From positions 1 to 64,000 of the forward strand of contig JAUXSE010000035.1 of NCBI GenBank assembly GCA_030681515.1: 64,000 bases of DNA. The letters are read 5' to 3'. Under the pieces are notes generated by a model, which saw nothing but the letters and a program-made list of their open reading frames with translations, was not told the DNA's origin and made no database searches. Below are positions 33,978-42,189 of the stretch, one piece after another; position 1 is the first letter of the stretch; the number at the start of each line of letters is the position of its first letter. The translations under genes were made by a program, and so were the position numbers. The DNA is from Geothrix sp. Its GTDB lineage: Bacteria; Acidobacteriota; Holophagae; Holophagales; Holophagaceae.

Positions 33978-35105
33978 ATGTCCGGCATCGGCTTCTCCGT
34001 CCCCCATCCCACCCAGCTCCGCCGCTTCGGACGGGTGTTCTACCCGGCGGGGCTGCGGCTCCAGAAGGCGCTTGCGGCCTATGTTTCCGAGGAGGACCGT
34101 CCCGATCAGCTGGTGATCCTGGAACACGATCCCGTCTTCACCCTGGGCCGCAACGCCACGCCCGCCGATATCCACGTGAGCGACGATTTCCTCGCCACCC
34201 AGGGCGTCAGCGTCCACCGCACGGATCGCGGCGGCGAAGTCACCTACCATGGCCCCGGCCAGATCGTAGCCTACCCCATTTGCAACCTGCGGGGCGGCCG
34301 GGAGGACGTGGGCCGGCTGGTGCGCGGACTGGAGGAGGCCATGATCCGCACGGCGGGGGATTTCGGCGTCCCCGCGAGCCGGCTCAAGGGCGCCCCCGGC
34401 ATCTGGGTGGACACCCCCAGGGGCCCGGAGAAGCTCGGTGCCATCGGCCTCCACCTCCGCCGCTGGATCAGCACCCACGGCATCGCCTTCAACGTGCGCC
34501 CGGAACTCGATCACTTCCGCTGGATCACCCCCTGCGGCTTCACCGACAAGGGCGTGTGCAGCCTGGCTTCCCTGCTCGGAAACGGCGCCCCTTCCTGGGA
34601 GGAAGCCACGGACCGGCTCCAGATCCACCTGATCGCGTGCCTGGCCATGGACCTCCAGCCCTCGCGCGAACCCAGCCGCAGCGTGTCCGCCCTCACCTGG
34701 CGCCGTGGCCCGGCGGGTTCCGAAATCCTCATGATGCTGCGGCGCCCCGAGCACGGCCTCTGGTGGCAGAGCGTCACCGGCATGATGGAGCCCGGCGAAA
34801 CGCCCGAGCAGACCGCCCACCGCGAACTGATGGAGGAAACCGGCCTCACGGGCACCCTCCGGCCCATGGGCCTCTCCCACAGCTTCTGGGTGGATCCCGC
34901 GATCGTGCGCTTCCCTGATGCCGAGCCGCGCTTCAACACCGAGACCTGTTTTTCCATGGAAGTGGCGCCGGACGCCCAGGTCCACCTGGAACCGTCGGAA
35001 CACAGCGAGTACCTGTGGTGCGGCATGGACGAAGCCCATGAGCGCATGAGGTGGGAGGGGTCGAAGGCAGCCGTCCAGCTTCTGAGGAAATCGCCCGGAT
35101 CATGA
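33978..35105 (+). CDS. lipB: LipB octanoyltransferase fused to a Nudix hydrolase
   Basis: This 375-residue protein carries two enzymes. Residues 1 to about 228 are LipB, which moves octanoyl from acyl carrier protein to lipoate-dependent enzymes: LEHDPVFTLGRNA, RTDRGGEVTYHGPGQIVAYP, the catalytic Lys152 in EKLGAIGLHLRRW and the acyl-binding Cys186 in TPCGFTDKGVCSL. Residues about 233-375 form a Nudix domain with a perfect box (G268-x5-E274-x7-R282-E283-L284-M285-E286-E287-x-G289-L290). The domains join without a stop or long linker. The Nudix substrate is unknown. The gene seems leaderless. Confidence 0.92.
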   Translation: MSGIGFSVPHPTQLRRFGRVFYPAGLRLQKALAAYVSEEDRPDQLVILEHDPVFTLGRNATPADIHVSDDFLATQGVSVHRTDRGGEVTYHGPGQIVAYPICNLRGGREDVGRLVRGLEEAMIRTAGDFGVPASRLKGAPGIWVDTPRGPEKLGAIGLHLRRWISTHGIAFNVRPELDHFRWITPCGFTDKGVCSLASLLGNGAPSWEEATDRLQIHLIACLAMDLQPSREPSRSVSALTWRRGPAGSEILMMLRRPEHGLWWQSVTGMMEPGETPEQTAHRELMEETGLTGTLRPMGLSHSFWVDPAIVRFPDAEPRFNTETCFSMEVAPDAQVHLEPSEHSEYLWCGMDEAHERMRWEGSKAAVQLLRKSPGS

Positions 35106-35205
35106 GGCCAGGCGGGCGCGGTCTGTGATTCAGGTCATGGCTGGCCCCGGTCCCTCCGGGCCGGCGGCTGGCGCTTGGTAACCTGACCCATCTCCCGGAG
35201 CCGCC

Positions 35206-36345
35206 ATGTTTCCCGTGTTCACCGATGACCAGATCGCCATCCGCGATGCCGCCCGCGACTTCGCGATGTCCGAGATCGATCCCGGCGCCGCGGCCCGGGA
35301 TGCCAGCGGCGAATTCCCACAAGCCATCCTGAAGCAGCTTGGGGAGATGGGCTTTCTTGGCATGACCGTGCCCGAAGCCTATGGCGGCGCGGGCGTGGAC
35401 TTCCTCAGCTACATCCTGGCCCTGGAGCAGGTGGCCTACGCCGACGCCTCCGTGGCCGTGACCATGAGCGTGAACAACTCCGTGGCCTGCGCCCCCATCC
35501 TGGCCTTCGGCACCGAGGCGCAGAAGCAGACCTACCTGAAGCCCCTGGCCAGCGGCGACGTCCTGGGCGGCTTCATGCTCACGGAACCCGACGCCGGCTC
35601 CGATGCCGCCGCGCTGAAGACCCGCGCCACCAAGGTGGACGGTGGCTGGCGATTGAATGGCGCCAAGGCCTGGATCACCAATGGCGGCGTGGGGCGGTAC
35701 TTCGTCACCATGGCCCGCACCGATCCCGACAAGGGCAAGAAGGGCATCAGCGCCTTCATCCTCGACGCGGACCAGGCCGGCGTGGTCATGGGCCGGCCCG
35801 AGGAGAAGATGGGCCTGCGGTCCAGCAAGACCGTGATGGTGGCCCTGGAAGACGCCTTCGTGCCCGAAGACGCCATGCTCGGCAAGCCCGGGGACGGCCT
35901 GAAGGTGGCCTTCGGCGGCCTCGACGGCGGGCGCATCGGCATCGCCGCCCAGGCCCTGGGCATCGCCCAGCGGGCCATGGACGAAAGCCTGGCCTACGCC
36001 AAGGCCCGCATCTCCTTCGGCAAGCCCATCGGCGAGCACCAGATGATCCAGACCTACCTGGCCGAGATGGAGGCCCACCTCCAGGCCGCCCGCCTGCTGG
36101 TGTACCGGGCAGCCGCCCTCAAGGAAGCCGGGAAGGCCTGCACCGTGGAGGCCGCCACCGCCAAGCTCTTCACCACCGAAAGCGCCGTGTGGATCTGCGA
36201 CCGCGCCGTGCAGATCCACGGGGGCTACGGCTACTCCCGCGAGTATCTCGTCGAGCGCCTCTACCGCGATGTCCGGGTCACCACGATCTACGAAGGCACC
36301 AGCGAAATCCAGCGCATGGTCATCGCCCGGGAGCTGTTGAAATAG
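35206..36345 (+). CDS. Acyl-CoA dehydrogenase (short-chain type)
   Basis: This 379-residue FAD enzyme oxidises acyl-CoA to trans-2-enoyl-CoA. Signature blocks are VAVTMSVNNSVACAPIL, GGFMLTEPDAGSDAAAL, WITNGGVGRYFVTMA, GGRIGIAAQALGIAQRAMDESLAYAKAR, QIHGGYGYSREYLVERLYRD and the catalytic Glu in IYEGTSEIQRMVIA. The length and sequence fit butyryl/short-chain dehydrogenases. With the crotonase at 41284 and hbd at 54739 it covers butyrate-level beta-oxidation, though the genes are dispersed. GGAG precedes the ATG. Confidence 0.93.
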   Translation: MFPVFTDDQIAIRDAARDFAMSEIDPGAAARDASGEFPQAILKQLGEMGFLGMTVPEAYGGAGVDFLSYILALEQVAYADASVAVTMSVNNSVACAPILAFGTEAQKQTYLKPLASGDVLGGFMLTEPDAGSDAAALKTRATKVDGGWRLNGAKAWITNGGVGRYFVTMARTDPDKGKKGISAFILDADQAGVVMGRPEEKMGLRSSKTVMVALEDAFVPEDAMLGKPGDGLKVAFGGLDGGRIGIAAQALGIAQRAMDESLAYAKARISFGKPIGEHQMIQTYLAEMEAHLQAARLLVYRAAALKEAGKACTVEAATAKLFTTESAVWICDRAVQIHGGYGYSREYLVERLYRDVRVTTIYEGTSEIQRMVIARELLK

Positions 36346-36490
36346 TGATTTCAACGCTTGATGAAATACCTCTTGCCCTCACCCGGCGAGGGCGGCATCC
36401 TGCTACCGGGGTTAATCTAAACCGTCCCCTGGACTTGTCCGTAGGCAGCCTGTCCCCGTGGCAGTTCTTTTTGATCTTCTAGGAGTGGTG

Positions 36491-38023
36491 ATGACGCGTC
36501 TCCCGATCTTCCCGGCCCTGCTGGTGGCCTTCTCCCTGGTGGCCCAGGAGGCCCCCGGGACCGAAGCACCCAAGGCCACGGCCACGAAACTGACCCTCCA
36601 GGGTGCCATCGAGACCTCGCTGAAAAACAATCTCCAGGTGCAGATCGCCTCCGAAACCCGGGATTTCACGCGGGCTGGCCTCACGATCGAACAGGGCGCC
36701 TTCGACTGGAACCTGACCGGCAGCCTCAACCTGGGCAAGACCCAGGACGCCAGCCGAAGCCAGAGCTACCCTGGTGGGCCATTCGTTTCCTCCGAGTCCA
36801 CGACCTTCAGCCGGAACTTCACGGTCGGATCCACCAAGGCCTTCGGATGGGGCGGCAACCTGAGCCTGAACTACGCGCCCACCTACCGCTTCAGCAAGGG
36901 CACCGTGAACGGCGGCCCCGAGGTGCCCTTCACCAGCAACCCCTATGACGGCAGCTTCAGCGCGACCTACACCCAGAGCCTGCTGAAGAACTTCGGCCGG
37001 GACGCCACGGAAAGCCGCCTCATCGTGGCCCGCAAGAGCGCCCAGGCGGCGGATCTCGGTTTCCAGAAAGCCATCATTGATCTCGTGGCCAGCACCGAAT
37101 CCCTCTACTGGGACGTGGTGTTCGCCCAGCAGAACCTGGAGAACAAGCAGCAGACCCTGGCCCTGGCCCAGAAGCAGCTCAAGGAGAACCAGATCCGCGT
37201 GCAGGTGGGCACCCTGGCGCCCATCGAGGTCACCTCCTCCGAGGCCTCCGTGGCCCAGCGGGAGCAGGACATCATTGCCGCCGAGGCCCAGCTCATGAAC
37301 GCCAAGGACGCCCTCATCCGCGCCCTGTACCCCTCCGCCGAGCGGCCCGCAGGCCTGGAACTGGCCGACGCCCCCAGCGTGCAGCCCCTGGATATGGATG
37401 AGTCCGCCGCCGAGAAGCAGGCCCTGGCCAACCGCATCGAGCTGAAGAGCGCCCGCCTCGACCTGGAATCCAAGCAGGTGCTGGAGACCGCCGCCGGCAA
37501 CCGCACCCTGCCCCAGCTGGATGCCTTCGCCACCTACAACGGCAACGCCGCCTCGCAGATCGCCTCCGAGGGCCTGGCCGCGGTGAACAAGGATCTGACC
37601 AAGGGCGCCTACCCGGGCTATACCGTGGGCCTCCAGTTCGCCATGCCCATCCAGAACCGCGCCGCACGGGGCAACCGGGCCCAGGCCCGGGCCAACCGCC
37701 GGTCGAGCGAACTGAGCCTGCGGGATCTGGAGCTGGGCATCACCCTGGAGGTGCGCCAGGCCTTCCGCAACCTGGATGCCTCCACCAAGGGCGTGGCCGC
37801 CGGCGAGAAGACCCGCTACTTCCGGGAAAAGGATCTCGAAGCCGAGCAGAAGAAGTTCGAGAACGGCATGAGCACCAACTTCCTCGTCCTCTCCAAGCAG
37901 AACGACCTGGACACCGCCAAGAGCAGCGAGCTGCAATCCCGGATCACCTATGCCAAGGCCGTGACGGCCCTGGAGAAGGCGCTGGGACACCTGTTGGAAG
38001 CGCGGAAGCTGGAAGTGAAGTAG
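36491..38023 (+). CDS. TolC-family outer-membrane efflux protein
   Basis: This 510-residue protein has a signal peptide (MTRLPIFPALLVAFSLVAQ), then two TolC-like repeats of long helices with barrel segments between. Helical, Ala/Gln/Glu-rich stretches such as LENKQQTLALAQKQLKENQI and SLRDLELGITLEVRQAFRNL are typical of the periplasmic coiled-coil tunnel. It is probably a trimeric outer-membrane channel for export. No inner-membrane pump or adaptor gene is adjacent. AGGAG lies five bases before the ATG at 36491. Confidence 0.88.
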   Translation: MTRLPIFPALLVAFSLVAQEAPGTEAPKATATKLTLQGAIETSLKNNLQVQIASETRDFTRAGLTIEQGAFDWNLTGSLNLGKTQDASRSQSYPGGPFVSSESTTFSRNFTVGSTKAFGWGGNLSLNYAPTYRFSKGTVNGGPEVPFTSNPYDGSFSATYTQSLLKNFGRDATESRLIVARKSAQAADLGFQKAIIDLVASTESLYWDVVFAQQNLENKQQTLALAQKQLKENQIRVQVGTLAPIEVTSSEASVAQREQDIIAAEAQLMNAKDALIRALYPSAERPAGLELADAPSVQPLDMDESAAEKQALANRIELKSARLDLESKQVLETAAGNRTLPQLDAFATYNGNAASQIASEGLAAVNKDLTKGAYPGYTVGLQFAMPIQNRAARGNRAQARANRRSSELSLRDLELGITLEVRQAFRNLDASTKGVAAGEKTRYFREKDLEAEQKKFENGMSTNFLVLSKQNDLDTAKSSELQSRITYAKAVTALEKALGHLLEARKLEVK

Positions 38024-38037
38024 GCGCACTTTCTGCT

Positions 38038-38068
38038 CCAAAACGGGCCCCTGCGGGGCCCGTTTTGG
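38038..38068. terminator. Bidirectional terminator between tolC-like and S9 genes
   Basis: CCAAAACGGGCCCC, loop TGC, GGGGCCCGTTTTGG is a perfect 14-pair stem with A-rich and T-rich feet, serving both convergent genes. The palindrome CTCCGCC..GGCGGAG at 38075-38095 follows and overlaps the S9 stop. Confidence 0.85.
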
Positions 38069-38070
38069 AG

Positions 38071-40284
38071 TTACCTCCGCCGCGGAGCGGCGGAGCCTGG
38101 CAGGTCTGATTTGACTGGATCCGCATCTACCGGCAGCGTGTCCAGCAGCGCCTTCCAGTCGAACCATTCCTTCTGGCCCTTGATCCACTTCTCGAACCAG
38201 TGGAACTCGCTGACCATCTTCACCAGCTGGTACCGGGGTTCCGTGAGGCCGTGGGGCATGCCGGGATAGACGATGTACTCCACGGGCACGCCCAGCTGCT
38301 TGAGGGCCATGTAGAGCTCGTCGCTCTGGGGCTTCGGGACGCGCTGGTCCGCCTCGCCCACGTGGATGAGCGTGGGGGTCTTCGCGTGCTTGATGTACTT
38401 CAGCGCCGATTCCTTCATGAAGTTGTCCCAGGCATCGTAGGGCTTCCCGCCCAGGTAGAACTCGCGGACGCTCTGCACATCGCTTTCGGCGTACATGGAG
38501 ATCCAGTTCACGGCCCCGGCCCCGGTGCTGATGGCTTTGAAGCGGTCCGTCTGGGTCAGCGTCCAGCCTGCCAGGTGTCCGCCCGCGCTCCAGCCCATCA
38601 TGCCCAGCCGGTCCGCATCGGCCACACCCTCGCGGATGAGGTGGTCCACGCCGCTCAGGATATCGCCGTAGGACAGGCGCATGAAGTTGCCGCCGATCTG
38701 GCGCGCGAAGGCTTCGCCGTAGCCGGTCGAGCCCCGGTAGTTGGGCTGCAACACCGTATAGCCCGCGGCGGCGTAGACGTGCGGGTAGGTGACATAGCGG
38801 CCCTGGAATCCGTTCATGTCCGCCGCGGCGGGCCCGCCGTGGAGCTGCACGACGAGGGGATAGCGCTTCCCCTTTTCGTAGCCCAGGGGCTGGATGAGCA
38901 GACCCTCCACCGCCACGCCGTCCCTGGCCTTCCAGCGCACGGTTTCCGTGGCGCCCAGGGACAGCTTCGCCACCTGGGGGTTCGCGTCGGAGACCTTCAC
39001 CCAGGCCGCCGCTGAACCCACGGTCTGGGGCTTCGCCACGTAGAGATCCAGGGGCTTCCGCGGATGGCTGTAGCTCACCAGGAAGGCCCTGGCCTCGGCG
39101 CTGTAGCCGCCCGCGAGAACGCCGGTCTGCTTCGTGAGCTGGGTCATCGCGCCGTCCACCGCGGAGAGGGCGAACAGGTGCTGGTCCACGCCCAGGGCCT
39201 CGGTGAAGTAGAGGGTGCGGGAATCCTCACCCCAGCTCGCGCTGGACACGCTCATGTCCTTCCCGGCCATCAGGTTCTTCGCGGCCCCACCAGCCGTGGG
39301 CACCACCCATAGCTTGTCGTTGCGGAGGCGCTCGAACCGCTCGGGCGCCGCATAGACGAGCCACTGGCCGTCCGGCGAGAAGGCGGAGAACCGCGCGTAT
39401 TTCTCCAGGATCGGACGGGCCTGGCCGCTGCCGAGATCCAGCAGATGCAGGCTGGCCGCCTCCTGCGAAATATCGCCCACCCGGCGGGCGGCGGGCAGGG
39501 CCCGGTACGAAGCCCAGCGGCCATCCTTCGATAGCTGGAAGCCGGCGATCGTGAACCCCGCGCCCTCGGTCCAGCGTTTCTCCGCCCTGTCTTTCAGGTC
39601 CATGGACCAGAGATGCACCGGGGGCTGCTCGGGATCCGCGATGCGCACGTCGAACTTCTTCTCCTTCCGCTTCAGATCATCCTTGTCCAGGTGGTCGGGG
39701 CTGGTGAAGAAGATGCGGCCGCCATCCTCGGTGAACGCGAAATCACGAATGGGCGTGGCGTGCCTGGGAAGGGCCGCGACCGCCAGGTCCTCAGCGCCGA
39801 GATCCACGAGCGAGATCTGGCGATCCTCGGCCTTGCCCGCGCTGAAGGCCAGCCATTTCCCGTCATGGCTGAAGGCGAAGGCATGGACGCCATCCTTGGC
39901 CTCACTGAGCTTCCGCGCTTCACCGCCCTCCACGGGCATGAGGTAGACCTGCTGGCTGCCTTCCCGATCGCTGAGGAAGGCGAAACGCTTCCCATCCCGC
40001 GCCCACTGCGGCCCCGTCTCGCTCTTCTCCCGCGTGAAGGTCATCTGCCGGGCGGCGCCGGTGGCGGCATCCGCCACGAAGATGTCGGTGGGGGCCTTGC
40101 CCGACTTCCAGTGGGGGATGCTCACGGTGTAGACCACGCGGCTCCCGTCGGGCGATAGCTGGCCGCCGCCCACGCCGCGCATCTCCATCACATCCATGAA
40201 GGTCATGGGCCGCGTCGCCTGGGCCAGGAGCGGCAGCGCCGCCATCAGAATTCCCGGGACCATTCCCCATCGGATCGAACGCAT
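38071..40284 (-). CDS. S9-family (DPP-IV/acylaminoacyl-type) secreted peptidase
   Basis: This 737-residue protein has a signal peptide (MRSIRWGMVPGILMAALPLLAQ), PD40-type propeller repeats (GQLSPDGSRVVYTVS, FAFSHDGKWLAFSAGK) and a C-terminal alpha/beta hydrolase. The nucleophile is Ser566 in MGWSAGGHLAG, with the Asp in GEADQRVP and the His in GMPHGLTEP. It removes N-terminal residues or dipeptides from peptides, probably in the periplasm. AGGAGG precedes the ATG. The last codons (SAAPRRR) and stop are part of a hairpin. Confidence 0.92.
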   Translation of the reverse strand: MRSIRWGMVPGILMAALPLLAQATRPMTFMDVMEMRGVGGGQLSPDGSRVVYTVSIPHWKSGKAPTDIFVADAATGAARQMTFTREKSETGPQWARDGKRFAFLSDREGSQQVYLMPVEGGEARKLSEAKDGVHAFAFSHDGKWLAFSAGKAEDRQISLVDLGAEDLAVAALPRHATPIRDFAFTEDGGRIFFTSPDHLDKDDLKRKEKKFDVRIADPEQPPVHLWSMDLKDRAEKRWTEGAGFTIAGFQLSKDGRWASYRALPAARRVGDISQEAASLHLLDLGSGQARPILEKYARFSAFSPDGQWLVYAAPERFERLRNDKLWVVPTAGGAAKNLMAGKDMSVSSASWGEDSRTLYFTEALGVDQHLFALSAVDGAMTQLTKQTGVLAGGYSAEARAFLVSYSHPRKPLDLYVAKPQTVGSAAAWVKVSDANPQVAKLSLGATETVRWKARDGVAVEGLLIQPLGYEKGKRYPLVVQLHGGPAAADMNGFQGRYVTYPHVYAAAGYTVLQPNYRGSTGYGEAFARQIGGNFMRLSYGDILSGVDHLIREGVADADRLGMMGWSAGGHLAGWTLTQTDRFKAISTGAGAVNWISMYAESDVQSVREFYLGGKPYDAWDNFMKESALKYIKHAKTPTLIHVGEADQRVPKPQSDELYMALKQLGVPVEYIVYPGMPHGLTEPRYQLVKMVSEFHWFEKWIKGQKEWFDWKALLDTLPVDADPVKSDLPGSAAPRRR

Positions 40285-40356
40285 ACCGCCTCCTACCTCG
40301 TGATTTGAGGCTTCAGCATATCGGAACCACCTGTGCCAAACACGGGTTTCAGTCAA

Positions 40357-40377
40357 CTCCGCCGCGAAGCGGTGGAG
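40357..40377. repeat. CTCCGCC..GGTGGAG hairpin, second copy
   Basis: CTCCGCCGC, loop GAA, GCGGTGGAG gives a nine-pair stem with one G-T pair. An almost identical hairpin (loop GGA) is at 38075-38095 in the same orientation. The two flank the S9 peptidase gene as direct repeats. The upstream one is inside the 3' end of the coding frame. Confidence 0.7.
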
Positions 40378-40387
40378 CCCCAGAGGC

Positions 40388-41236
40388 TCAATCCATCCGC
40401 AGGCTGAGGTCCGCGGCGGGGGCGCTATGGGTGAGGGCGCCGACGCTGAGGAAGTCCACGCCGGTCCCGGCCACGGCCCGGGCCCGGTCGAGCGAGAGGT
40501 TGCCGCTGGCCTCCAGGAAGAGGCGCCGCCCGCTGCGGTCCCGCAGGGCCACGGCCTCACGCATCTGGTCCAGGGCCATGTTGTCGAGCAGGACGCCGTC
40601 CACGTCCGGCAGTTCCAGGCAGGCCTTGAGCTGGCCCAGGGTCTCCACTTCCACCTCGATCTTCAGGAGAATCGGCGCGGCGCGGCGCGCCGCCTCCACC
40701 GCGGCGCGGACGCCCCCCGCCGCGGCCAGATGATTCTCCTTGAGCAGCACGCCATCGCCCAGGGTCAGCCGATGGTTCACGCCGCCGCCGCAGCGCACGG
40801 CGTACTTCTCCAGCAGCTTGAGGCCCGGCGTGGTCTTGCGGGTGTCCAGGATGCGCGCCCCCGTGCCCTCGACGGCGTCCACGAACTTCCGCGTGAGGGT
40901 GGCCGTGCCCGACAGGCGCTGGAGCAGGTTGAGCATCACCCGCTCGCCCAGCAGGATGCCGTGGCTGGAGCCGCGGAGGCGCAGAACCTCCGTGCCCGCC
41001 GCGACCTTCTGTCCATCGCCCCTGGCAAGCTCCACCACGAGCCCCGGACAAGCCAGGCGCAGGGTTTCCGAGGCCATGGGAAGTCCCGCCAGCACCAGGT
41101 CTCCCTTGGCGAAAACCCGCGCAGTCATGGGCCGGTCCGGCACCGCCGCGGTCGTCCAGTCCTGGGTGCCCCAGTCCTCGCGCAGGAAGGCACGCAACTG
41201 GTCGCGGTAGGTTTCGGGGTGCGGGGGATGGAACAT
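40388..41236 (-). CDS. nadC: Quinolinate phosphoribosyltransferase (nicotinate-nucleotide pyrophosphorylase)
   Basis: This 282-residue enzyme makes nicotinate mononucleotide from quinolinate and PRPP in NAD synthesis. Seen are AFLREDWGTQDWTT, VMLNLLQRLSGTATLTRKFVDAV, ILDTRKTTPGLKLLEKYAVRCGGGVNHR, VLLKENHLAAAGG and the C-terminal LFLEASGNLSLDRARAVAGTGVDFLSVGALTHS. Length is typical. No nadA or nadB is in the window. GGAG lies six bases upstream of the ATG, and it diverges from the crotonase gene. Confidence 0.95.
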   Translation of the reverse strand: MFHPPHPETYRDQLRAFLREDWGTQDWTTAAVPDRPMTARVFAKGDLVLAGLPMASETLRLACPGLVVELARGDGQKVAAGTEVLRLRGSSHGILLGERVMLNLLQRLSGTATLTRKFVDAVEGTGARILDTRKTTPGLKLLEKYAVRCGGGVNHRLTLGDGVLLKENHLAAAGGVRAAVEAARRAAPILLKIEVEVETLGQLKACLELPDVDGVLLDNMALDQMREAVALRDRSGRRLFLEASGNLSLDRARAVAGTGVDFLSVGALTHSAPAADLSLRMD

Positions 41237-41256
41237 CGGTCACTCCGCACCCAGCC

Positions 41257-41262
41257 TACAAT
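41257..41262 (+). promoter_or_regulatory. -10-like TACAAT for the crotonase gene
   Basis: TACAAT ends 21 bases before the crotonase ATG at 41284, which has its own CAGGAG ribosome-binding site. It is close to the sigma-70 -10 consensus, but the -35 region is unrecognisable. Confidence 0.4.
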
Positions 41263-41283
41263 GAAGATAAACCAGGAGCCCCC

Positions 41284-42060
<777 letters not shown>

Positions 42061-42068
42061 CGGCACGG

Positions 42069-42102
42069 CTCTAAAACGCGCGCTGACGCGCACGTTTTAG
42101 AG
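42069..42102. terminator. Hairpin after the crotonase gene
   Basis: CTCTAAAACG pairs with CGTTTTAGAG, and inside it CGCG pairs with CGCG around CTGA, with a two-base bulge. It follows the crotonase stop and is a likely terminator, although there is no long T-run. Confidence 0.6.
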
Positions 42103-42139
42103 TCAGGAAAAGCGTACGGAGGGCCAGATCTTTTTCTAT

Positions 42140-42179
42140 CTCCCAAAAGGGCGGGCCCTTCTGCCCGCCGTTTTTGGAG
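42140..42179. repeat. Hairpin with CTATCTC flank
   Basis: CTCCCAAAAGGGCGGGC pairs imperfectly with GCCCGCCGTTTTTGGAG around a six-base loop, preceded by CTAT. It terminates the propeller-gene operon on the minus strand. It shares the CTAT-CTC..GAG design of the hairpins at 56570, 56650 and 59229. Confidence 0.65.
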
Positions 42180-42189
42180 CAGGGAACGG

